A stretch of DNA of 12,446 nucleotides from positions 1 to 12,446 of the forward strand of contig JBLHUT010000078.1 in the NCBI GenBank assembly GCA_047629975.1, given 5' to 3'. Made by a program: the position numbers and the translations under genes. Within the stretch, counting starts at the first letter, position 1, and each line of letters starts with the position of its first letter. Below, piece after piece: positions 1 through 7,209 of the stretch. The notes beneath the pieces were generated by a model. The model did no database searches, was not told the DNA's origin, and saw only the letters and a program-made list of their open reading frames with translations. Source of the stretch: JBLHUT01 sp047629975. GTDB lineage: Bacteria > Pseudomonadota > Alphaproteobacteria > Rhodobacterales > Rhodobacteraceae.

Positions 1-1074
1 CGACGGACCCCTTTTTCCGATGGGGTCGAGGCCGCCGGCGTTAAAGCCTATACTATCTATAACCACATGCTTTTGGCCACGGTGTTCGAGAGCCTGCAGG
101 CAGATTATCATCACCTGAAAGAACATGTTCAGGTCTGGGATGTTGCTTGCGAGCGCCAGATCGAACTGCGCGGGCCGGATGCGGGGCGCTTGATGCAGAT
201 GCTCACGCCACGCGACTTGCGCGCGATGTTGCCGGGGCGGTGTTATTACGTGCCGATCGTCGACGAGACTGGCGGCATGCTGAACGATCCGGTGGCTGTA
301 AAGCTGGCCGAGGACCACTACTGGATTTCGATTGCCGACAGCGATCTGTTGTTCTGGGTAAAGGGGCTTGCAACGGGCCTGCGGATGGAGGTGATCGTCG
401 ATGAGCCTGATGTTTCGCCGTTGGCGATCCAGGGACCAAAGGCCGAAGACCTTCTGGTGCGGGTGTTTGGCGAAAGTATCCGCAACGTCAAGTTTTTCCG
501 CTTCGGGGTCTTTCCTTTTATGGGCCGTGATCTTGTGATCGCGCGGTCGGGCTACTCGAAGCAGGGCGGATTCGAGATTTATGTCGAGGGATCCGACCTT
601 GCGATGCCGCTGTGGAATGCCTTGTTCGAAGAGGGCCGCGACCTGAATGTGCGCGCAGGCTGTCCCAACGGGATCGAACGGATAGAGAGCGGGCTTTTGA
701 GCTATGGCAATGATATGACGCGCGCCAATACGCCCCATGAATGCGGTCTCGACCGGTTTTGCAACGTGGGGACGGCGATTGGTTGTATCGGGCGTGATGC
801 GTTGCTGCGTGTTGGCAAGGACGAACCGGGCCGGCAGATCCGCGCGATTGCAATCGCGGGGGACGCTGTGGCAGGGTGCGATCGTCCGTTGCCATTGATG
901 GCGGGGCGTCGGCAGGTGGGGCAGATCACTTCGGCGGCGTGGTCGCCCGATTTCGACACCAATGTGGCGATCGGTATGGTCCGGATGAGCCACTGGGACG
1001 CCGATACGGTTCTCAAGGTGATGATCAACGGCGAGATGCGCGACGCGGTCGTGCAGGAAAAGTTTTGGATATAA
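1..1074 (+). CDS. dmdA: DMSP demethylase DmdA, 5'-truncated by window edge
   Basis: This GcvT-like enzyme moves a methyl group from dimethylsulfoniopropionate to tetrahydrofolate, giving methylmercaptopropionate and 5-methyl-THF. It is the first step of the DMSP demethylation pathway in the cytoplasm. The reading frame is open from base 1: 22 codons precede the ATG at 67 and match the DmdA N-terminus (RRTPFSDGVEAAG, then a YNHM segment), so 67 is an internal Met and only about 7-10 codons are missing. The 357 visible codons agree with a family length near 365. The folate-binding GCV_T fold covers roughly residues 30-260, with YSKQGGFEIYVEG (from residue 185) corresponding to the T-protein YTGExGFE region. 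The C-terminal GCV_T_C-like part follows and ends in QEKFWI. The next gene is acuI, 28 bases on, a pairing known from Roseobacter genomes such as Ruegeria pomeroyi. A generic aminomethyltransferase is the alternative, but the length, the motifs and the neighbour favour DmdA. Confidence 0.9.
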   Translation, partial: RRTPFSDGVEAAGVKAYTIYNHMLLATVFESLQADYHHLKEHVQVWDVACERQIELRGPDAGRLMQMLTPRDLRAMLPGRCYYVPIVDETGGMLNDPVAVKLAEDHYWISIADSDLLFWVKGLATGLRMEVIVDEPDVSPLAIQGPKAEDLLVRVFGESIRNVKFFRFGVFPFMGRDLVIARSGYSKQGGFEIYVEGSDLAMPLWNALFEEGRDLNVRAGCPNGIERIESGLLSYGNDMTRANTPHECGLDRFCNVGTAIGCIGRDALLRVGKDEPGRQIRAIAIAGDAVAGCDRPLPLMAGRRQVGQITSAAWSPDFDTNVAIGMVRMSHWDADTVLKVMINGEMRDAVVQEKFWI

Positions 1075-1102
1075 TCCGCGAACAGCGGGGAAGGAGCCAT
1101 TG

Positions 1103-2089
1103 ATGCGTGCATTGATCGTGGAAAAAAATGACGAGGGCAAAACCAGCGCCTCGGTACAGGACATCTCCGAAGACCGGCTGCCGGCAGGCGACGTTACCGT
1201 TGCGGTCGAGTATTCGACAGTGAATTATAAAGATGGCCTGTGCATCGGTCCGGGGGGCGGTCTGGTGCGCAATTACCCCCACATTCCGGGCATTGATTTT
1301 GCCGGCACGGTCTTGTCCAGTGACGATGCCCGCTATGCTGCGGGCGACAAGGTTGTGCTGACGGGCTGGCGCGTCGGCGAGGCTTATTGGGGCGGGTATT
1401 CCCAAAAGGCACGGGTGAAGGCCGACTGGCTTGTGCCATTGCCCACGGGCGTGACCACCAGACAGGCGATGGCGGTTGGCACGGCGGGTTTCACGGCGAT
1501 GCTTGCGGTGATGGCGCTTGAGGCGCAAGGGCTCAAGCCGGGCAACGGTCCTGTTCTTGTGACGGGGGCTGCGGGTGGCGTCGGTTCTGTGGCCACGGCG
1601 ATTCTGGCCAATCTGGGATACGAGGTTGCCGGTGTGACGGGTCGGCCTGAAACGGCTGATTACCTGACATCGCTGGGGGCGTCGCGGATTGTGGCGCGTT
1701 CTGAAATCAACGAAACTGTCAAACGCCCGCTTGAGGCGGAAACCTGGGCGGGCTGTGTCGATGCGGTTGGCGGTGCCATGCTGGCGCGGGTTCTGGGCCA
1801 GATGCAATACGGCGGATCGGTCGCGGCTGTCGGGCTTGCTGGCGGGGCGGGGCTTCCGGCGACGGTTATTCCGTTCCTGTTGCGCGGGGTCAACCTGTTG
1901 GGGATCGACAGTGTTATGCAACCCTATGACAATCGCATCGCGGCATGGGCGCGTATTGCGACCGATCTGCCGATGGACAAGCTTGAGGCGATGGTGCACC
2001 CGGCCACGTTGGACGATTTGCCACAACTGGGGGCTGAAATTCTGAAAGGTCAGGTAAAAGGCCGTGTGGTCGTTGATGTGAACGCCTGA
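1103..2089 (+). CDS. acuI: Acryloyl-CoA reductase AcuI (MDR family, NADPH)
   Basis: The predicted enzyme reduces acryloyl-CoA to propionyl-CoA with NADPH. This removes a toxic, electrophilic intermediate of DMSP cleavage and acrylate metabolism. The protein has 328 residues, normal for the YhdH/AcuI branch of zinc-less medium-chain dehydrogenases. The N-terminal GroES-like domain carries VNYKDGL and PHIPGIDFAG, and the Rossmann domain carries the dinucleotide motif VTGAAGGVGS at residues 153-162. No structural-zinc cysteine cluster is visible. I chose ATG 1103 because AAGGAG (1091-1096) lies 6 bases upstream; the in-frame TTG at 1100 is too close to it. The gene starts 28 bases after dmdA with no terminator between, so the two are probably co-transcribed, as is known in other roseobacters. 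A generic quinone-oxidoreductase label would be the fallback; the dmdA context makes AcuI very likely. Confidence 0.92.
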   Translation: MRALIVEKNDEGKTSASVQDISEDRLPAGDVTVAVEYSTVNYKDGLCIGPGGGLVRNYPHIPGIDFAGTVLSSDDARYAAGDKVVLTGWRVGEAYWGGYSQKARVKADWLVPLPTGVTTRQAMAVGTAGFTAMLAVMALEAQGLKPGNGPVLVTGAAGGVGSVATAILANLGYEVAGVTGRPETADYLTSLGASRIVARSEINETVKRPLEAETWAGCVDAVGGAMLARVLGQMQYGGSVAAVGLAGGAGLPATVIPFLLRGVNLLGIDSVMQPYDNRIAAWARIATDLPMDKLEAMVHPATLDDLPQLGAEILKGQVKGRVVVDVNA

Positions 2090-2123
2090 AAAAACAGGGC
2101 CATGCCTTTGCGATAATCCCTTT

Positions 2124-2149
2124 TGGCGGCCTCCGGTGGAGTGCCGCCA
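2124..2149 (+). terminator. Hairpin terminator after dmdA-acuI
   Basis: TGGCGGC (2124-2130) pairs perfectly with GCCGCCA (2143-2149). Inside it CTCC pairs with GGAG around a GGT loop, with one bulged T, giving an 11-bp stem. A short T tract (TTT, 2150-2152) follows, and TCCCTTTT precedes it. It lies 34 bases after the acuI stop and 70 before the next start, so it probably ends the dmdA-acuI transcript. The T run is short, as is common in high-GC alphaproteobacteria. Confidence 0.6.
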
Positions 2150-2218
2150 TTTGCTTGTCCGGCAAGTAAGGCACGAAGACTGCTTGCCAATTCCTGTTTG
2201 TTGAGGGACATAAATGGA

Positions 2219-3445
2219 ATGAAACTGGATTCCGACTTTGTCCGCGCTCAGTTCCCCGCCTTCAAGGAACCGAGCCTTAGAGACTTTGCCTTCTTCGAGA
2301 GCGCAGGGGGGTCTTTTCCGTGCCGCTACGTGACATGGCGGCTCAACCGGTTTTACCGTGAGCGCAAAGTACAGCCCTATGGGCCGTATTCGGCCTCTGA
2401 GAAGGCGGGCGAAGAGATGGACGAGGCCTGCCAACGGCTGGCTCTGATCCTTGGTGTGCAACCCGACGAGATCAGCTTTGGTCCCTCCACCACGGCAAAC
2501 GCGTATGTGATGTCGCAAGCGTTTCGGGAGTATCTGAGGCCGGGCGATGCGATCATTGTGACCAATCAGGACCACGAGGCAAATTCCGGTTGCTGGCGGC
2601 GGCTTGAGACCAGCGGCATCAAGGTAATGGAGTGGTGCATTGATCCGCAAACCGGGGAACTTGATGTTGATGATCTAAAGGATCTTCTGGAGGACGGGCG
2701 CGTCAGGCTGGTGTGTTTTCCCCATGCCTCGAATGTGGTCGGACAGATCAACGACGCGGCCCGTATCGTCGCCATGATCCAGCGGGCCGGAGCCTATGCC
2801 TGTGTTGACGGGGTGTCCTATGCACCGCACGGCATTCCGAATGTGGGCAAGCTGGGGGCAGATATCTATTTCTTCTCGACCTATAAAACCTATGGGCCGC
2901 ATCAGGGCATTATGGTTGTGCGGCGCGCGCTGGCGGCACGGCTGCCCAATCAGGGCCACGGGTTTAACGACACATTCTTGTCAAAACGATTTACTCCGGC
3001 GGGGCCGGATCACGCTCAGATTGCGGCCTGTGCAGGCATTGCCGACTATGTAGACGCCGTTTACGCCCATCACATGCGGGCGGGTCGCGATGCTGCATCG
3101 CGCGCGGCGTGGGTTCATGACCTGATGCGCGCGCACGAGACGAATTTGCTGGCGCCGCTTCTCGATTATCTGGAATACCATCCGGCGGTGCGGCTTTTGG
3201 GGCCGACCAAGGCGGCGCTCAGGGCGCCGACAGTGGCAGTGGCCCATGCCCGGCCTGCGCGCGATCTGGCGGTGGCTCTCGAGCCGCTGGGGATTTTTGC
3301 CGAAGGCGGGGATTTCTACGCTGTGCGTCCGCTTCAGGCGATGGGCATCGACCCTGCACACGGGGTTTTGCGCCTGAGTTTTGTCCACTATACGACTGCC
3401 CACGAGGTCAGCAGGCTGATCACCGCTTTGGATCAGGTTTTGTAG
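2219..3445 (+). CDS. Class V aminotransferase-fold PLP enzyme, substrate unknown
   Basis: A 408-residue fold-type I PLP enzyme related to cysteine desulfurases and isopenicillin-N epimerase-like proteins. The expected cofactor residues are present: H119 and N122 in QDHEAN (ring stacking and O3' contact), D197 in VDGVSYAPHG (pyridine nitrogen), and the Schiff-base lysine K223 in STYKTYGPHQG. The residue before the lysine is Tyr rather than the usual His. The C-terminal loop that holds the catalytic Cys of desulfurases reads GGDFYAVRPLQ, with no cysteine anywhere in the last third, so a sulfur-mobilising role is unlikely. The frame is open well upstream (to 2123), but ATG 2219 with GAGGGA (2203-2208) gives a sensible start; an in-frame TTG at 2201 is the alternative. 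The gene follows the acuI terminator and precedes photolyase by 36 bases without a terminator, so the two may share a transcript. I cannot assign a substrate. Confidence 0.85.
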   Translation: MKLDSDFVRAQFPAFKEPSLRDFAFFESAGGSFPCRYVTWRLNRFYRERKVQPYGPYSASEKAGEEMDEACQRLALILGVQPDEISFGPSTTANAYVMSQAFREYLRPGDAIIVTNQDHEANSGCWRRLETSGIKVMEWCIDPQTGELDVDDLKDLLEDGRVRLVCFPHASNVVGQINDAARIVAMIQRAGAYACVDGVSYAPHGIPNVGKLGADIYFFSTYKTYGPHQGIMVVRRALAARLPNQGHGFNDTFLSKRFTPAGPDHAQIAACAGIADYVDAVYAHHMRAGRDAASRAAWVHDLMRAHETNLLAPLLDYLEYHPAVRLLGPTKAALRAPTVAVAHARPARDLAVALEPLGIFAEGGDFYAVRPLQAMGIDPAHGVLRLSFVHYTTAHEVSRLITALDQVL

Positions 3446-3481
3446 ACTTTTTACCCAAGCCGTTTTTTAAGGACCGATGTC

Positions 3482-4909
3482 ATGGATGAGAAACCTCCGA
3501 TCCTGTTGTGGTTCAGGCGCGATTTGCGGCTGGCAGACCACCCTGCGGTCACTGCGGCGGTTGCCACGGGCAGGCCGGTGATACCTGTGTTTATACTTGA
3601 CCCTGAAACCGAAGCAATCGGGGCTGCGGCATTGTGGCGGCTGGAGGCCGGACTAAAGGCGTTTGACGCGGCGTTGGGACAGGTCGGAAGCCGGCTTGTC
3701 TTGCGGCGCGGCGAGGCGCAGGCGTGTTTGCGCGCACTTGTGGCCGAAACCGGTGCCACATCGGTCTATTGGTCGCGGCTTTATGATCCGGCGGCCAAGG
3801 CCCGCGATACGCGCGTCAAGGCCGCCCTTCGGGCGCAAGAAATCGATGCGCAAAGTTTCGAGGGCCATCTGTTGTTCGAGCCGTGGACAGTGCAAACCAA
3901 GGCTGGCGGATTTTTCCGCGTCTACACGCCTTTGTGGAAATCGGTGCGCGACAGGGCGGTGGCTGCGCCGGCGCCGGCGCCTGCTGCTTTGCGGCCCCCG
4001 GTTGCGGGTGTGGGCGTTGGCTCTGACCGGCTGGATGATTGGGGTCTCGGGCGGGCCATGCGGCGGGGCGGGGCCGTTCTTGCGCCGCACGCACAGGTCG
4101 GAAGTGCCGCCGCCCAAAGCCGGCTTGACACATTCACCGCGCAGTGGGTGGCGGCTTATGACACCAACCGCGACCTGCCCTCGGTGCCGGGAACTTCGTT
4201 ATTGAGCGAGAACCTTGCGTTGGGAGAAATTGGCGTGCGCGACTGCTGGCACGCGGGGCAACGGGCCTTGGCCGAGGGCAAAGCTGGCGCAGAGACCTTT
4301 CTGAAAGAACTCGTCTGGCGCGAGTTTGCCTATCACCTGATGCACCACACGCCTCATATCCTGACCGATAACTGGCGGCCGGAATGGGACGCATTTCCGT
4401 GGATCACCGATCCGCAGGCCCCGTCGGTACTGGCGTGGAAACAGGGGCGCACCGGCCTTCCGTTTGTGGATGCGGCGATGCGGGAAATGTATGTGACGGG
4501 GCGGATGCACAACCGTGGCCGGATGATCGTGGCAAGCTATCTGACCAAGCATCTGTTGGTGCATTGGAAAATCGGACGCGACTGGTTCGCCGAATGCCTG
4601 ACGGACTGGGATCCGGCCTCGAATGCGATGGGGTGGCAATGGTCGGCCGGATCTGGGCCGGATGCGACTCCCTATTTCCGGGTCTTCAATCCCGAAACCC
4701 AACTCGACAAGTTTGACAAAAACCGGAACTATGTCGACAGATGGATTGCGGAAGGTCGGGAAAACCCGTCGGTAACCGCGCTCAGCTATTTTGACGCGAT
4801 ACCCGAAAGCTGGAACCTGAGCCCGCGGGACAGATACCCCGCGCCGATCGTGACCCCCGCACAAGGGCGTCTCAGGGCGCTGGAGGCGTACAAGGGGCGC
4901 GGGTTTTGA
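3482..4909 (+). CDS. phrB: Deoxyribodipyrimidine photolyase (class I CPD type)
   Basis: A light-driven DNA repair enzyme that splits cyclobutane pyrimidine dimers with reduced FAD. The 475-residue length is typical. The N-terminal alpha/beta antenna domain spans about residues 6-170 and opens with LLWFRRDLRLADHPA. The helical FAD-binding domain spans about 200-470. By comparison with E. coli PhrB, the electron-transfer triad aligns as W307, W362 and W385, the dimer-binding pair as E276 and W279 (KELVWREF), and the Asn near FAD N5 as N381 (SNAMGWQW). GRMHNRGRMIVASYL is also conserved. These residues favour repair over a purely signalling cryptochrome, though the family is best separated by phylogeny. 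ATG 3482 has AAGGA at 3469-3473, 8 bases away. A GC-rich stretch encodes an Ala/Pro-rich linker near residues 160-170 between the domains. UV repair fits a surface-ocean bacterium. Confidence 0.93.
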   Translation: MDEKPPILLWFRRDLRLADHPAVTAAVATGRPVIPVFILDPETEAIGAAALWRLEAGLKAFDAALGQVGSRLVLRRGEAQACLRALVAETGATSVYWSRLYDPAAKARDTRVKAALRAQEIDAQSFEGHLLFEPWTVQTKAGGFFRVYTPLWKSVRDRAVAAPAPAPAALRPPVAGVGVGSDRLDDWGLGRAMRRGGAVLAPHAQVGSAAAQSRLDTFTAQWVAAYDTNRDLPSVPGTSLLSENLALGEIGVRDCWHAGQRALAEGKAGAETFLKELVWREFAYHLMHHTPHILTDNWRPEWDAFPWITDPQAPSVLAWKQGRTGLPFVDAAMREMYVTGRMHNRGRMIVASYLTKHLLVHWKIGRDWFAECLTDWDPASNAMGWQWSAGSGPDATPYFRVFNPETQLDKFDKNRNYVDRWIAEGRENPSVTALSYFDAIPESWNLSPRDRYPAPIVTPAQGRLRALEAYKGRGF

Positions 4910-4946
4910 GACCGTTTCAAGCCCCGCGCGCAAAACCATGAGATAG

Positions 4947-4966
4947 GCCAGTCCGTCAGGGCTGGC
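4947..4966 (+). other. Small hairpin between photolyase and SDR gene
   Basis: GCCAGTCC and GGGCTGGC form an 8-bp stem (one T-G wobble) around a GTCA loop, 37 bases after the photolyase stop. No T tract follows (the next bases are TGTAACTTG), and the SDR ribosome-binding site begins 15 bases on. It could be a weak terminator or a structured leader; the sequence does not decide. Confidence 0.35.
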
Positions 4967-4991
4967 TGTAACTTGAATACAGGAGAGTGAA

Positions 4992-5771
4992 ATGGATCTT
5001 GGGATTGCAGGAAAGAAGGCCTTTGTCGCAGCCTCCAGCAAGGGGCTGGGGCTTGGGTGTGCGCGCGCGCTTGCCGAGGCGGGTGTCGCGCTTGTGATGA
5101 ACGGGCGCGATGCGCAGGCGTTGTCGGATGCTGCGGCAGAGATTCGCGCACAGTTCGGTGTCTCGGTGACCGAGGTCGCGTGTGATGTGACAACAGCGAA
5201 CGGGCAGGCCATGGTGCTCGAAGCCGCGCCGCAGGTTGATATTCTGGTGACAAATGCAGGCGGTCCTCCGCCGGGCTTGTGGAGCGATTGGGAGCGCGAA
5301 GATTTCATTCGCGCGCTGGATGCCAATATGCTGACGCCGATTGCGCTGATGAAGGCGTATTTGCCGGCAATGATGGCAAACAACTGGGGCAGGGTGATCA
5401 ACATTACCTCGCAATCGGTAAAAGCGCCGATCCCGCAACTGGGGTTGTCGAATGCGGCACGCACCGGTTTGACCGGCTATGTTGCAGGGACAGCGCGACA
5501 GGTTGCCCCAAGCGGTGTGACGATCAATAACATGTTGCCGGGTATTCATGCGACGGACCGGGCGGTTATGCTGGACGGTGGAGTGTCGAAAGTGCAGGGC
5601 ATTTCGGTGGAGCAAGCGCGTGCCAACCGGGAGGCCTCGATCCCTGCGCGACGCTATGGGACGGCTGCGGAATTCGGACAGACCTGCGCCTATTTATGTT
5701 CGGTTCATGCAGGGTTCATAATCGGACAAAACATCCTGCTGGATGGTGGAGCAACCAACGCGACGATCTGA
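4992..5771 (+). CDS. SDR-family oxidoreductase with non-canonical SxxxR active site
   Basis: A 259-residue short-chain dehydrogenase/reductase-like protein of the 3-oxoacyl-ACP-reductase-like group. The Rossmann loop reads VAASSKGLGLG (residues 12-22), where Ala replaces the first Gly of TGxxxGxG. Residues 87-95 (TNAGGPPPG) and the catalytic-type N112 (DANML) are present, and the C-terminus reads GQNILLDGGATN. S140 (ITSQSVK) matches the active-site Ser. Thirteen residues on, where YxxxK should stand, the protein has S153-N-A-A-R157, so the catalytic Tyr and Lys are replaced by Ser and Arg. As I recall, a branch of bacterial SDRs shares a similar LSNxxR signature, which argues against a sequencing error or decay. 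Its chemistry and substrate are not known to me. The ATG at 4992 has AGGAG at 4981-4985. The gene lies 82 bases after photolyase with a small hairpin between. Confidence 0.88.
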   Translation: MDLGIAGKKAFVAASSKGLGLGCARALAEAGVALVMNGRDAQALSDAAAEIRAQFGVSVTEVACDVTTANGQAMVLEAAPQVDILVTNAGGPPPGLWSDWEREDFIRALDANMLTPIALMKAYLPAMMANNWGRVINITSQSVKAPIPQLGLSNAARTGLTGYVAGTARQVAPSGVTINNMLPGIHATDRAVMLDGGVSKVQGISVEQARANREASIPARRYGTAAEFGQTCAYLCSVHAGFIIGQNILLDGGATNATI

Positions 5772-5810
5772 TCCGGGCGGGTTTTGATCGGCTTGTGGCA
5801 GAGCCTCTCG

Positions 5811-5868
5811 GGGGTGCGGCCTCTCTCAAGCGGCCCCAAGGGCTGCCTTCAAGAGGCCGCGGTGCCCC
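5811..5868. repeat. Long intergenic inverted repeat after SDR gene
   Basis: GCGGCCTCT (5816-5824) is the exact reverse complement of AGAGGCCGC (5852-5860). The pairing can be extended outward by GGGG (5811-5814) against CCCC (5865-5868) across an asymmetric internal loop. The 27-base interior can fold further in a partial way (AAG...CTT). It lies 39 bases after the SDR stop in a 191-base gap before the ABC ATPase gene. No T tract follows on the + strand, so it is either a factor-dependent or processing hairpin or a structured leader. Nothing else is recognisable in the gap. Confidence 0.5.
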
Positions 5869-5962
5869 GTAAACCGTTCCGCTGTCGGGTTGCAGTTGCA
5901 CCCTGCGTGAGGGTGCGCGATAAGGCTGAGTGTTTTCATCAGAAATGGAGTCAAGTCTGCTC

Positions 5963-7063
5963 ATGGCAAATATGACGTCCCCGACAGGCCCCGTGCCCCG
6001 TCTGCGAATAGATCATATCACGCGCTCGTTCGAGGGACGTGCTGTTCTTGAGGATGTGTCGCTTTCGTTGATGGCAGGGCAGTTGACATGCCTTCTGGGT
6101 CCGTCTGGATGTGGAAAGTCGACAACCTTGCGGATCGTTGCGGGGGTGGAGCGTCAGGACAGTGGAACGGTGCGCGTTGACGGAAAATTGCTGGCGGGGA
6201 GCGGGGTTCATGTGCCGCCCGAAAAGCGCTCTGTCGGATTGATGTTTCAGGACTTCGCGCTGTTTCCACATTTGAGTGTTTCGCAAAACGTCAGCTTCGG
6301 GTTGCGCGGCGCGAAGGCCGAAAAGAACCGCCGGGTGATGGAGTTGCTGGAGCGTGTGGGATTGGGGGCACATGCGCAGTCCTTCCCACACGAGCTTTCG
6401 GGGGGGGAGCAACAGCGGGTTGCGCTTGTGCGTGCGCTTGCGCCGCGCCCCAAGGTGATGTTGATGGATGAACCCTTTTCGGGGCTTGATAACCGGCTGC
6501 GTGACGGTATCCGCGACGAAACGCTGGCGGTTCTGAAAGAGGAAGGAACGGCAGTTCTTCTGGTCACGCACGAGCCGGAAGAGGCTATGCGGATGGCCGA
6601 TGAAATTGCACTGATGCGGGACGGTCGTATCGTCCAGTCCGGTGCGCCGTATCAGGTTTATACATATCCCGCCGATCGCGATGCCGCAGCATTTTTCAGC
6701 GACATCAATGTGTTACGCGCGCGTGTCGCGGGTGGCCTGGTTGAAACCGCTTTCGGGGGTTTCCTGACGCCTGGGCTTGCTGACGGATCACAGGTAGAGA
6801 TCGTCATTCGGCCGCAGCACCTGACAATTGATTTCGACCGCGCCGGTGAGGGGCCAGTCATGTCGCAAACGCACGGGGTGCCGGCGCGGGGTGTTGTGCA
6901 ACGCGCCCGCTTCATGGGCTCCGAAAGCCTTGTCGAGTTCCGCATGGATCATGACGGCAGTCTTTTGACGGCAACGGTTCCAAATGTTTTTTTACCAAAG
7001 CCGGGACGTGCTTTGTGGCTCAGTCTGCGGCGCGATAAATGCCACGTGTTTCCAAAGCCCTAA
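5963..7063 (+). CDS. ABC transporter ATP-binding protein, Fe3+/polyamine type (FbpC/PotA-like), orphan
   Basis: A 366-residue cytoplasmic ATPase that would power an importer. From the chosen start it shows Walker A GPSGCGKST (46-54), Q-loop Q96 (MFQDFALFPH), signature LSGGEQQ (145-151), Walker B MLMDEP with E170, D-loop SGLD and switch H203 (VTHEP). A C-terminal regulatory extension from about residue 245, with IRPQHL, matches a TOBE_2-type domain of the FbpC/PotA/CysA/MalK group. DEPFSGLDNRLR resembles the ferric-iron branch. Start choice is uncertain: ATG 5963 has GGAG at 5947-5950 (12 bases away), ATG 5945 has no ribosome site, and GTG 5930 has AAGG only 4 bases upstream. No permease or binding protein lies within the window, so the partner must be elsewhere. 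A convergent regulator follows after two hairpins. Confidence 0.88.
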   Translation: MANMTSPTGPVPRLRIDHITRSFEGRAVLEDVSLSLMAGQLTCLLGPSGCGKSTTLRIVAGVERQDSGTVRVDGKLLAGSGVHVPPEKRSVGLMFQDFALFPHLSVSQNVSFGLRGAKAEKNRRVMELLERVGLGAHAQSFPHELSGGEQQRVALVRALAPRPKVMLMDEPFSGLDNRLRDGIRDETLAVLKEEGTAVLLVTHEPEEAMRMADEIALMRDGRIVQSGAPYQVYTYPADRDAAAFFSDINVLRARVAGGLVETAFGGFLTPGLADGSQVEIVIRPQHLTIDFDRAGEGPVMSQTHGVPARGVVQRARFMGSESLVEFRMDHDGSLLTATVPNVFLPKPGRALWLSLRRDKCHVFPKP

Positions 7064-7076
7064 TTCAGGGCGGAGT

Positions 7077-7120
7077 GGCGGCGCAGGCACGGACGGCTTT
7101 GCCGTCCCGGCTGCGCCGCC
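7077..7120. repeat. Strong hairpin 1 in convergent intergenic region
   Basis: GGCGGCGCAG (7077-7086) pairs perfectly with CTGCGCCGCC (7111-7120), and inside it GGACGGC (7091-7097) pairs with GCCGTCC (7101-7107) around a TTT loop. That is 17 base pairs with one small internal loop. It starts 13 bases after the ABC ATPase stop. There is no T tract, but it probably stops or stabilises the 3' end of that transcript. With the next hairpin it occupies most of the 146 bases between two converging genes. Confidence 0.6.
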
Positions 7121-7128
7121 GGGCCCAA

Positions 7129-7166
7129 CCGCGGGCAGGGTCGGCAAAGCCGGACCAGATCCGCGG
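7129..7166. repeat. Strong hairpin 2, inverted relative of hairpin 1
   Basis: Self-complementary CCGCGG at 7129-7134 pairs with a second CCGCGG at 7161-7166. Within, GGTCGGC (7139-7145) pairs with GCCGGACC (7149-7156), with one bulge and an AAA loop. Read on the minus strand, its tip is GGTCCGGCTTTGCCGACC, close to the tip of hairpin 1 (GGACGGCTTTGCCGTCC). The two therefore look like inverted copies of one palindromic unit, as in REP/BIME elements, or a two-way terminator serving both converging genes. Confidence 0.5.
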
Positions 7167-7209
7167 ACGGGAGGAGTACGGGGTTTTCGATCCGCTGGCG
7201 CTTGGTCTT

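Noticed and set aside
67..69. ATG at 67 as the dmdA start
   Set aside because: Codons 1-22 upstream match the DmdA N-terminus, so this Met is internal and the gene begins off the left edge.
2184..2214. TTGCCA / CATAAA as a promoter for the class V PLP gene
   Set aside because: The spacing is 19 bases, and transcription would start at or after the chosen start codon, so it does not fit a leadered mRNA.
1025..2650. 541-codon open frame on the minus strand across dmdA, acuI and the PLP gene
   Set aside because: It is antisense to three clearly recognisable genes, its translation is rich in Arg/His/Pro and shows no domain, and high GC makes such long shadow frames common.
4199..5464. 421-codon open frame on the minus strand across photolyase and the SDR gene
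   Set aside because: It is opposite two well-supported genes with conserved active-site residues, and has no recognisable motif of its own.
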